A stretch of DNA of 20,978 bases from CAZKMM01 sp964553915 (GTDB lineage: Bacteria; RBG-13-61-14; DRUE01), in contig CAZKMM010000030.1 of assembly GCA_964553915.1 (NCBI GenBank), forward strand, positions 1-20,978, written 5' to 3'. A program made the position numbers and the translations under genes. The notes under the pieces were generated by a model, which saw only the letters and a list, made by a program, of their open reading frames with translations, searched no databases and was not told the DNA's origin. Below, piece after piece: positions 13,548-19,859 of the stretch (positions within the stretch are counted from its first letter, which is position 1; every line of letters begins with the position of its first letter).

Positions 13548-15650
13548 TTATTCTCCAAGGCTGAGAGCGTGATTTGCCTGGGAGGCAAAACTTTTATCTG
13601 AGCTGAAAAGAATGAGCTGAATTTTATCTGAAATTCTTTTTAAGATACCTGCCACGGTGCTTTTTCGCTTCTGGTCGAGAAAAAGAAACGGGTCATCAAG
13701 TAGAATGGGGAAATTGAACTGAACCAGTTTTTCCCAGAGGGCAAACTTTAAGGAAAGATATACCCAATCCAGGGTGGTTTCGCCAAGTTCTTGAATGGGA
13801 ATTTCCCGCTCCAGCTCGCTATGTCGGAGCAGGAGCTGGTCGCCTTCTTTTCTTACCTCCTGATAGCGTTTATTAGAAAGTGCCTGAAGATAAAGGTTTA
13901 GCCGGGAAGAAATCTGCTGATAAATTTCTTCTTCCCCGGCTCCCAGAATCCTGCTGGCACTTGTCAGAAGCGAATCCCAGAAAGTGGTGGGAAGAACCCT
14001 TTCTGCTTCTGTAGTTTCTATTTCCTCCTGGCGAGCCCCGGCTTCTGCTTCTCCGGGAATTAAACCGAGTTTCCGAGCCCTTTCTAGGGAGGATTCCAGC
14101 CGTTCTATTTCTCTCCTTAATTCATTTGGGTCCATTCCCAGACCGGCAAATCCTTTAAGTTTTTCCTCCAGCTCTTTTACCTTGGCTTGAAGTTCTTTTT
14201 CCTGAGCAGTGAGCTGGTCCCAGTCCATTTCAATCATCAATTCTTTTTTCTTTTTGACCAGTTGATTTTTTCTCTGCTCCAGCTTACGGTAGGTATCCAG
14301 CATTTCTTTCAATTCCCCGGTGTTCTCACATTTAGTTTGTTCCAGAAGCCTTTTGACAATTGCTCCCTTGACCTCATAGTCTTTAATAACAGTTCTTCTT
14401 TGCTCCTCTAATTGATTGACCTCATCTTTTATGTGAGTTTTTTTAGTTTCTTCGCTTAAAAATTGCCAGAGAACAATAAAAAGCATCACCACCCCGGGAA
14501 TAAGAAGGAATCCTACATATTGCAAAGCGGAAATTCCAATGATTCCTTTCAGGACAAAGCCTAAAATTCCCAGGACCAAAAGAGCGATTGCTCCTTTAAA
14601 AAGTCCTTTCTGGTAAATTTTGGGCTGGGCGGTTAAAAATCTCAGCTCATCATCCAGGTCCGCCAGCTTGGTATCTAAGGCTTCCACCTCTTTAGCCCGA
14701 TTGACCTGAAGAGAATCATACTGAGCTATTCTCTGGTCAATATTTTCAGGCAGGCTTCTGAAAAAGCGGTATTTTTCCAGCTCTTTGTCCAGTTTTTCTA
14801 TTTCCTGGTCTATCTTTTTGACCTTTTCTTTTTCTTTTTCTATTTCAAAGATTTTTCCCTGATACCCATCCAGCTCAAACTGGATTTCTTCCATTTCCTT
14901 GACCCGCTCCAGCTCCTGCCTGAGCTCTTCCAGCTTTTTTTCCTTTTCCTCCCAGCTTAAACCGTCATCTTCCAGAAGTTCAGTCCCGGGCATACCCATT
15001 CCCGGCATCGCCGGGACCCCGGGCATTCCCGGATAAGGAGGCATTCCCGGTCCGCTCATATATCCCGGTGCCCCCATTCCCGGAGGGGTTATCCCGGGCA
15101 TAGGTTGATATGGGTATCCGGGCTGGCTCATTCCCGGATAGCCCGGTGCAGAAAATTCCCCAAAACTTTGTGCCGGCTCCTGCTTGGGAGCTGGTCTGGT
15201 GGTGCTTTTTATTCCCCGAACACTGGGAAGCCAGTTCCGGGTTTCCGCAAATAAATTTTTAAAGTCATTAAAATCTGGAAGATTTAATTCTTCCCTGAGG
15301 ATGGAGCTGACCTCTTCCGGATTGGCAGAAAGCCGTTCAAATTTTTCCTGCTCCGGCGATTTCCGGCTCAGACTGATTCGGTTTTGATTAAAATCTTTTA
15401 AAATCCGGTATAAGTAATCTCCCTGTTTGAAGGTTAAACCTGCCCGGCAGTTTTCAGTTCCTTCCCAGCTCTGCCATTTGATTCCGCTTTGTGGACGGGT
15501 GGGAAAAAGGAGTTCTAAAAGACACTCAAAGAGAATACTTTTTCCAGAATCATTTCCCCCAAAAATTAAATTAAACCCGGGCTTAAAGGGAATTTTCTGG
15601 CTCTGGACAAATTTTTTTATTCCCTGCAGAACTAGGTCAACAAAAGTCAT
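13548..15650 (-). CDS. SMC/YhaN-like coiled-coil ATPase with central membrane hairpin
   Basis: A 700-residue ABC-class ATPase split around a coiled coil. The N-terminal half has Walker A GGNDSGKS (31-38) after an SMC-like 'F.PGFNLIFG'. Residues 168-222 are a Pro-Gly-Met-Tyr-rich linker. Coiled coils run at about 232-340 and 400-530, interrupted by two hydrophobic segments (353-373 and 376-398) that look like a membrane hairpin. The C-terminal half holds a signature-like ELGETTLDWVYLSLKFAL (621-638) and Walker B FPILLDDPF (647-655). YhaN-type proteins share this general plan and are tied to DNA repair nucleases in Bacillus; no nuclease partner is present here. It starts one base after rplS, without a good ribosome site. 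Function is not established. Confidence 0.75.
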   Translation of the reverse strand: MTFVDLVLQGIKKFVQSQKIPFKPGFNLIFGGNDSGKSILFECLLELLFPTRPQSGIKWQSWEGTENCRAGLTFKQGDYLYRILKDFNQNRISLSRKSPEQEKFERLSANPEEVSSILREELNLPDFNDFKNLFAETRNWLPSVRGIKSTTRPAPKQEPAQSFGEFSAPGYPGMSQPGYPYQPMPGITPPGMGAPGYMSGPGMPPYPGMPGVPAMPGMGMPGTELLEDDGLSWEEKEKKLEELRQELERVKEMEEIQFELDGYQGKIFEIEKEKEKVKKIDQEIEKLDKELEKYRFFRSLPENIDQRIAQYDSLQVNRAKEVEALDTKLADLDDELRFLTAQPKIYQKGLFKGAIALLVLGILGFVLKGIIGISALQYVGFLLIPGVVMLFIVLWQFLSEETKKTHIKDEVNQLEEQRRTVIKDYEVKGAIVKRLLEQTKCENTGELKEMLDTYRKLEQRKNQLVKKKKELMIEMDWDQLTAQEKELQAKVKELEEKLKGFAGLGMDPNELRREIERLESSLERARKLGLIPGEAEAGARQEEIETTEAERVLPTTFWDSLLTSASRILGAGEEEIYQQISSRLNLYLQALSNKRYQEVRKEGDQLLLRHSELEREIPIQELGETTLDWVYLSLKFALWEKLVQFNFPILLDDPFLFLDQKRKSTVAGILKRISDKIQLILFSSDKSFASQANHALSLGE
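14985..15149 (-). repeat. Pro-Gly-Met-coding microrepeat inside the ATPase gene
   Basis: The 9-base word CATTCCCGG (CCGGGAATG on the coding strand, reading Pro-Gly-Met) occurs five times, at 14997, 15024, 15042, 15075 and 15129, with related CCCGG words between. It encodes the low-complexity linker, residues about 168-222, between the Walker A half and the coiled coil. Spacing is irregular, so it is a degenerate coding repeat rather than a perfect tandem array. Confidence 0.7.
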
Positions 15651-15651
15651 T

Positions 15652-15993
15652 TTATCGTTTTTCTTTAATTCGGGCAGATTTCCCTACCCGCTGGCGGAGG
15701 TAATAAAGTTTTGCCCTCCTTACCTTTCCTCTTTGTTTGACCTCAATTTTTTCAATGACCGGGCTGTGGAGAGGGAAGATTTTTTCTACCCCGATACCAT
15801 AGGAAATCTTCCGAACCGTGAAGGTGGTTCTGGGACCTCCCCGTTTGATTTTAATTACCACCCCTTCAAAAACCTGCACCCGTTCTTTGTCGCCTTCTTT
15901 AATCCGATGATGAACCCGGACTGTGTCGCCCGGGCGAAATTCTGGAATCTCGGTGCGGATTTTTTCCTGTTCCCATTTTTCCACTTTATTCAT
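15652..15993 (-). CDS. rplS: 50S ribosomal protein L19
   Basis: A 113-residue ribosomal protein at the 30S/50S interface. The L19 signatures are plain: FRPGDTVRVHHRIKEGDKERVQ, FEGVVI, RGGPRTTFTVRKISYGIGVEKIFPLHSP and the basic end RGKVRRAKLYYLRQRVGKSARI. The start overlaps the stop of the methyltransferase gene (ATGA, 15990-15993), with AAGGAG about 9 bases upstream inside that gene. It closes the conserved trmD-rplS group. Confidence 0.97.
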   Translation of the reverse strand: MNKVEKWEQEKIRTEIPEFRPGDTVRVHHRIKEGDKERVQVFEGVVIKIKRGGPRTTFTVRKISYGIGVEKIFPLHSPVIEKIEVKQRGKVRRAKLYYLRQRVGKSARIKEKR

Positions 15994-16610
15994 TTTCCCA
16001 CTCCTTTACTGGAATTATTTTGCCCTGATTTCTGGTTTCTGTCAATGGCGAGGAGCCGGTCCAAGATAATGGCAGAAGCACCGCGGACACTGAGATGATT
16101 ATAATCTCCTCTGCCCTGAATTGGCTCTAAAATGTAATCCACCTCATTTTCCAAAAATTCCCGGGTCAAGCCCCAGCCGGTTCCAAAAAGAATTAAAAAA
16201 CTCTGGCTGGGATTATTTTTTAAAATCTCCTTCATCTGAGCATAGCCTATCTGCCCGGGAGTCTTGCGGGCGGTGGTGGCAATTAGCTTGGGAGTGGTTC
16301 CACTTGCTTCTTTAATTTCTTCAATAGCAGTGTTTAGGTCCGCTACGATTCTCACCAGCTCAAAAGCCCGGGTGCGGGTCCAGTTATATTCCTTACCCGG
16401 ACCCTCCAGCCAGTGCAGGAGGAGTTTTTCTGCTAAAAATCTCTGAAGCTCCAGCGGATTTATTACATAATACCTGCGGAGCTGATAGGTAGCAGAAAGC
16501 CGGGCAAGGTCATGGAGGTCAAGATTGGTAATGGCACTCGCTACCACCTCTTTTTGTTTGTTATAAACCGGATAATGAAGAAGTCCGAGATATATCCAGT
16601 CCTCAGCCAT
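15990..16610 (-). CDS. SPOUT-class RNA methyltransferase of the Methyltrn_RNA_4 type
   Basis: A 206-residue predicted SAM-dependent RNA methyltransferase of the family (Pfam PF09936, from memory) found between trmD and rplS in several phyla. Visible signs are the N-terminal YLGLLHYPVYNKQKEVVASA, then NLDLHDLARLSATY, the LFGTGWGL turn and the knot-like end ILEPIQGRGDYNHLSVRGASA, as in other SPOUT enzymes. The substrate RNA is not known to me. I use the ATG at 16610, which shares one base with the trmD stop and has GGGAG 5 bases before it; a TTG four codons upstream (16622) is less likely. Confidence 0.82.
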   Translation of the reverse strand: MAEDWIYLGLLHYPVYNKQKEVVASAITNLDLHDLARLSATYQLRRYYVINPLELQRFLAEKLLLHWLEGPGKEYNWTRTRAFELVRIVADLNTAIEEIKEASGTTPKLIATTARKTPGQIGYAQMKEILKNNPSQSFLILFGTGWGLTREFLENEVDYILEPIQGRGDYNHLSVRGASAIILDRLLAIDRNQKSGQNNSSKGVGK

Positions 16611-17350
16611 CAGTTCTCCCAAAGCTCTTTTTTTATTTCTTCTAAAATTTTTTCCTCCTTTGGGCTGGGAGGGAATCGGAGCAAAAGGTCCGGGCGTTTT
16701 AAAAGTGTGCGTTTGAGCGAATCCTTTTCCCTGAACCGTTCAATTCTTTGGTGGTCCCCGCTTAATAAAGGCTCGGGAGGAAGATAAGAATGAAAATTCC
16801 GGGGACGGGTATATTGTGCCCATTCCAGCCGGGCTGGAAAAGAGTCATACCGGGCAGAGTCCTTGTTTCCAAGCACTCCGGGAATTAACCGACTGATGGT
16901 TTCAATCACCACCAGAGCCGGAATTTCTCCGCCGGAAAGAACATAATCCCCAATAGAAAGTTCTTCATCAATTAAGAGCTCAACCACTCTCTGGTCAATT
17001 CCAGCATATCTTCCGCAGACCAGAATAATTCTGGATAGCCCCGCCAGCTGTTGCGCCCAGCTCTGGTCAAATCTTCTTCCCTGAGGGGTGAGCAGAATCG
17101 CCGGGGCAAGAGGCTTTTTAGAACGGAGCTCTAAAATTGCTTGCTCCAGAACCTCGGGCTTAAAAACCATTCCATCTCCTCCGCCAAAAGGGGCATCATC
17201 CACGGTGCGGTGCTTGTCCTGGGTCCAGGAGCGAAGGTCAAACAAATTAATTTTAATCAGCCCCTGCTCCTGGGCTCGGGCTAAGATACTCTCCTTTAAA
17301 GGAGAGGAAAAAATCTCCGGAAAAATGGTGAGAACATCAAATTGAATCAT
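16610..17350 (-). CDS. trmD: tRNA (guanine-37-N1)-methyltransferase
   Basis: TrmD methylates G37 next to the anticodon of tRNAs reading CNN codons, preventing +1 frameshifts. The 246-residue protein starts MIQFDVLTIFPEIF (ATG 17350) and has the SPOUT knot motifs LLTPQGRRF, CGRYAGID, SIGDYVLSGGE and PGVLGNKDSARYDSF, then EWAQYTRP and LLSGDHQRIERF. The reading frame stays open 33 codons further upstream, but that part overlaps rimM and lacks TrmD similarity. The ATG overlaps the rimM stop (ATGA) and has GGAGG about 10 bases before it. One variant is CGRYAGID where most have CGRYEGID. Confidence 0.96.
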   Translation of the reverse strand: MIQFDVLTIFPEIFSSPLKESILARAQEQGLIKINLFDLRSWTQDKHRTVDDAPFGGGDGMVFKPEVLEQAILELRSKKPLAPAILLTPQGRRFDQSWAQQLAGLSRIILVCGRYAGIDQRVVELLIDEELSIGDYVLSGGEIPALVVIETISRLIPGVLGNKDSARYDSFPARLEWAQYTRPRNFHSYLPPEPLLSGDHQRIERFREKDSLKRTLLKRPDLLLRFPPSPKEEKILEEIKKELWEN

Positions 17351-17898
17351 AATTTGTAATCCTCCAGCCCGGTGATAATAATTTCCCCTTTTTCCAGATT
17401 CACTTCTTTCACCACCTCTTCTACAAAAGGAATCATTACCTCCTGACATTCGCTTTTAATAATCAAAACATCATTTCCATCCAGATAGGGATTGGTCTCT
17501 TCAATCCTGATTACCTCCCCCAACAGCTCTCCCGCCTCATTTTTTACCTTTAAACCGAGAAGCTGATACCAGTAATATTCACCCTCCTGGCAGGAAGCTA
17601 GCTGGTCCTTGGGCACTAAAACCTCACAGCCCCTGAGCTGTTCAGCCTGGTCCCGATTATCTACTCCCTGGAATTTAATTAAAAAACAATCCTGATGACG
17701 ACGAACCCGATTAATTTGATATTCCTTTAATTCCCCTTGAGGAGAGCGAAGATAAAGGGTATTTACCAGTTCAAAGGTCTCGCTCTGAGGATTGTAAGGA
17801 CGAACCCGGACCTCTCCCTTGAGCCCGAAGGGCTTGCTTACTTTTCCCAGGAGCAAATAATCTCCATCCTTCAGGTCTCTCTGGTCCGCAACTACCAT
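17347..17898 (-). CDS. rimM: 16S rRNA processing / 30S maturation factor RimM
   Basis: A 183-residue 30S assembly factor that acts with ribosomal protein S19. The N-terminal beta-barrel has LLLGKVSKPFGLKGEVRVRP; the hinge is EGEYYWYQLLGLKV; the C-terminal PRC-barrel has GEVIRIEETN, DVLIIK and IPFVEEVVKEVNLEKGEI. The length is normal. It lies 12 bases after the KH-domain gene and overlaps trmD by four bases, the standard order. Confidence 0.95.
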   Translation of the reverse strand: MVVADQRDLKDGDYLLLGKVSKPFGLKGEVRVRPYNPQSETFELVNTLYLRSPQGELKEYQINRVRRHQDCFLIKFQGVDNRDQAEQLRGCEVLVPKDQLASCQEGEYYWYQLLGLKVKNEAGELLGEVIRIEETNPYLDGNDVLIIKSECQEVMIPFVEEVVKEVNLEKGEIIITGLEDYKL

Positions 17899-17910
17899 CT
17901 TGATATAGCT

Positions 17911-18156
17911 TCATTCCAGAAGTTCTAAAGCCACTCTCTTTTCGGTTTCACTGACCGCATTAATCAGCCGGCGCAGTGCCTTGATCATTTTTCCCTGTTT
18001 GCCAATAATTCTTCCCCGGTCTCCAGGGGCTACCTTTAGCCTTAAAATCAAATTTCTTTCTTCTTCCTTGATTTCTATTTTTACGCTCTCGGTATCTTCT
18101 ACCAGATGCTTAACAATATATTCCAGAAAATTGATTAAACTTTTTCCCTCTGCCAT
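17911..18156 (-). CDS. khpA: KH-domain RNA-binding protein KhpA
   Basis: An 81-residue single type-II KH domain protein with the GxxG RNA-binding loop in GDRGRIIGKQGKMIKAL (45-61). KhpA binds RNA, often with KhpB, and is linked to cell-size control and small-RNA biology in Firmicutes. Its location between rpsP and rimM is the usual one. It begins two bases after rpsP stops. No strong ribosome site is visible, consistent with coupling to rpsP. Confidence 0.94.
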   Translation of the reverse strand: MAEGKSLINFLEYIVKHLVEDTESVKIEIKEEERNLILRLKVAPGDRGRIIGKQGKMIKALRRLINAVSETEKRVALELLE

Positions 18157-18158
18157 TT

Positions 18159-18470
18159 TTACTTGCTTTCTGCACTCTTGATTTCTTCGGTTTCGCCAGA
18201 GCCTTGTGGCTCAGTTTTTTGAGGATTAGGTAAAATGCCCTTTTTCTTCAAGAGATGATAAACTGTCTCGCTCGGCTCTGCTCCCTGCTCCAGCCAGTAA
18301 ATCACCCGGTCGCTTTTTACCTCCACCACTGCCGGGTCCGGAATCGGGTCATAATATCCCAGCTTTTCAATGAACCTACCATCCCGGGGAGCACGGGAAT
18401 CCGCCACCACAATATGATAAAAAGGTCTTTTCCTTCTCCCCGCTCTTCTTAATCTGATTCGGATGGGCAT
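18159..18470 (-). CDS. rpsP: 30S ribosomal protein S16
   Basis: A 103-residue protein of the 30S subunit body. It opens with the S16 pattern MPIRIRLRRAGRRKRPFYHI, followed by VVADSRAPRDGRFIEKLGYYDP and a helix to about residue 80. The last ~20 residues are a Glu/Ser-rich tail (from QKTEPQGSGE) not needed for the fold. A perfect AAGGAGG site lies in the 12-base spacer after ffh, so translation is independently strong. Confidence 0.96.
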   Translation of the reverse strand: MPIRIRLRRAGRRKRPFYHIVVADSRAPRDGRFIEKLGYYDPIPDPAVVEVKSDRVIYWLEQGAEPSETVYHLLKKKGILPNPQKTEPQGSGETEEIKSAESK

Positions 18471-18482
18471 TTCTAACCTCCT

Positions 18483-19808
18483 TTAAAATCTTACTCCCAG
18501 CATTCTTTCCAGGTCTTTGGGTTTAAATTTTTTCATCATCTTCCTCATCTGAATATAACTTTTTAACACCCGGTTTACCTGCTGAACCGTGGTCCCTGAG
18601 CCCCGGGCAATTCTCAGCCTCCTGCTCGCATTGATAATCCGAAAATTAGCTCGCTCCTGCCTGGTCATAGAGTTTATAATAGCTTCTGCTCTTTTCAACT
18701 CCCGGTCTGCTAAATTTAGATTCTTAAGCATTTTCATCTGAGATTTCATTCCGGGAAGCAGAGAAAGAACCTCCTGCATAGAGCCGAGTTTTTTCAGCTG
18801 TTGAATCATATCCCGGAAATCTTCTAAGGTAAAATCCTTTTCTTTGAGCTTTTTCTGGAGTTTTTCTGCCTGTTTTCGGTCAAAAGCCTGCTCTGCTTTT
18901 TCTACCAGGGTAAGAATATCTCCCAGGTCAAGAATCCTTCCTGCCATTCGGTCAGGATGGAAAATTTCCAGGGCATCCAGCTTTTCTCCCACTCCCACCA
19001 GCTTGATGGACTTTCCCACCACGCTTTTAATACTTAAAGCGGCACCTCCCCGGGCATCGCCATCCAGCTTGGTTAAAACCACCCCGCTAATTCCCACTTT
19101 TTCCTCAAATTCTTTGGCAATATTAACCGCATCCTGACCGGTCATAGCATCTGCAACCAAAAGCACCTCGCTGGGATTAAGGATTTTTTTCAGACGAACC
19201 AGCTCCTCCATCAATTCCTGGTCAATGTGGAGTCTTCCCGCGGTATCAACAATCAGGGTATCATAAGCCTGAAGTTTTGCGGTTTTCAGGGCTTGCTCAC
19301 AGATTTCCTCCGGTCTCTGCTCCCTTTTCGCAGGGAAAGCAGGAAGGTTGATTTTATCTGCCAGGGTCAAAAGCTGTTCAATAGCCGCTGGACGATATGG
19401 GTCAGCAGGAACCAGATAGGGTTTTCTATTTTGCCTGGCTAAAAAGAGAGCAATTTTCCCCGCGGTGGTGGTTTTTCCCGAGCCCTGGAGACCTACCAGC
19501 ATAATTACACTGGGAAAGCCTTTTAAATTGAGCTTTTCACTCCTTCCGCCTAACAGCTCGCAGAGTTCCTCATAAACAACCTTGACAAATTGTTGACCGG
19601 GACTGATTCCCGGAGTGACCTCTTTCCCCAGCGCCTTTTCTTTAACCCGGGCAAGAAATTGCTTGGTCACCTGATAATGAACATCCGCTTCCAGCAGGTT
19701 GGAGCGAATTTCTAGAAGGGTATCTTCAATATTCTCCTCAGTAATCCTTGCCAGCCCCCGAATTCGGCGGAGGCTCTCGGTTAATTTTTCTGAAAGGGTT
19801 TCAAACAT
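18483..19808 (-). CDS. ffh: Signal recognition particle GTPase Ffh
   Basis: A 441-residue protein that binds the SRP RNA and signal peptides and targets nascent membrane proteins to FtsY. The N domain occupies residues 1-90. The G domain has G1 GLQGSGKTTT (106-115), DPYRPAA (136-142), G3 DTAGRLHIDQELM (188-200), G4 TKLDGDARGG (246-255) and HPDRMAGRILDLGDI (284-298). The M domain (about 310-441) ends with the RNA-binding helix-turn-helix RGSGTTVQQVNRVL and methionines in QMRKMMKKF. It is the first gene of the leftward translation cluster, behind a consensus-like promoter and an AAGGAA ribosome site. Confidence 0.97.
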   Translation of the reverse strand: MFETLSEKLTESLRRIRGLARITEENIEDTLLEIRSNLLEADVHYQVTKQFLARVKEKALGKEVTPGISPGQQFVKVVYEELCELLGGRSEKLNLKGFPSVIMLVGLQGSGKTTTAGKIALFLARQNRKPYLVPADPYRPAAIEQLLTLADKINLPAFPAKREQRPEEICEQALKTAKLQAYDTLIVDTAGRLHIDQELMEELVRLKKILNPSEVLLVADAMTGQDAVNIAKEFEEKVGISGVVLTKLDGDARGGAALSIKSVVGKSIKLVGVGEKLDALEIFHPDRMAGRILDLGDILTLVEKAEQAFDRKQAEKLQKKLKEKDFTLEDFRDMIQQLKKLGSMQEVLSLLPGMKSQMKMLKNLNLADRELKRAEAIINSMTRQERANFRIINASRRLRIARGSGTTVQQVNRVLKSYIQMRKMMKKFKPKDLERMLGVRF

Positions 19809-19828
19809 TTTTCCTTCCCAATAACTCT

Positions 19829-19859
19829 ATAATAATAGCTGGCAGAGGGATTTTGTCAA
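19829..19859 (-). promoter_or_regulatory. Sigma70-type promoter of the ffh-rpsP-trmD-rplS cluster
   Basis: Read leftward, a perfect TTGACA (- strand, 19859-19854) is followed after 16 bases by TATTAT (19837-19832), with a second TATTAT three bases further (19834-19829). Transcription would start about 19825, leaving a leader of under 20 bases before the ribosome site GGGAAGGAAAA and ATG 19808. The -35 overlaps the stop codon (TGA, 19856-19858) of the upstream hydrolase gene. Confidence 0.65.

Noticed and set aside
14985..15149. CRISPR-like repeat array
   Set aside because: The repeats are short, irregularly spaced and in frame with a coding linker.
15427..16098. 223-codon open frame on the + strand
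   Set aside because: It lies antisense to rplS, the ATPase start and the methyltransferase, with no domain or ribosome site; composition reflects the opposite strand.
16611..16622. TTG start for the SPOUT methyltransferase
   Set aside because: The ATG at 16610 has a well-spaced GGGAG site that would itself lie within the TTG-started frame.
17351..17449. 33-codon N-terminal extension of trmD
   Set aside because: It overlaps rimM out of frame and has no TrmD similarity; the ATG at 17350 gives the canonical TrmD N-terminus and an ATGA overlap.
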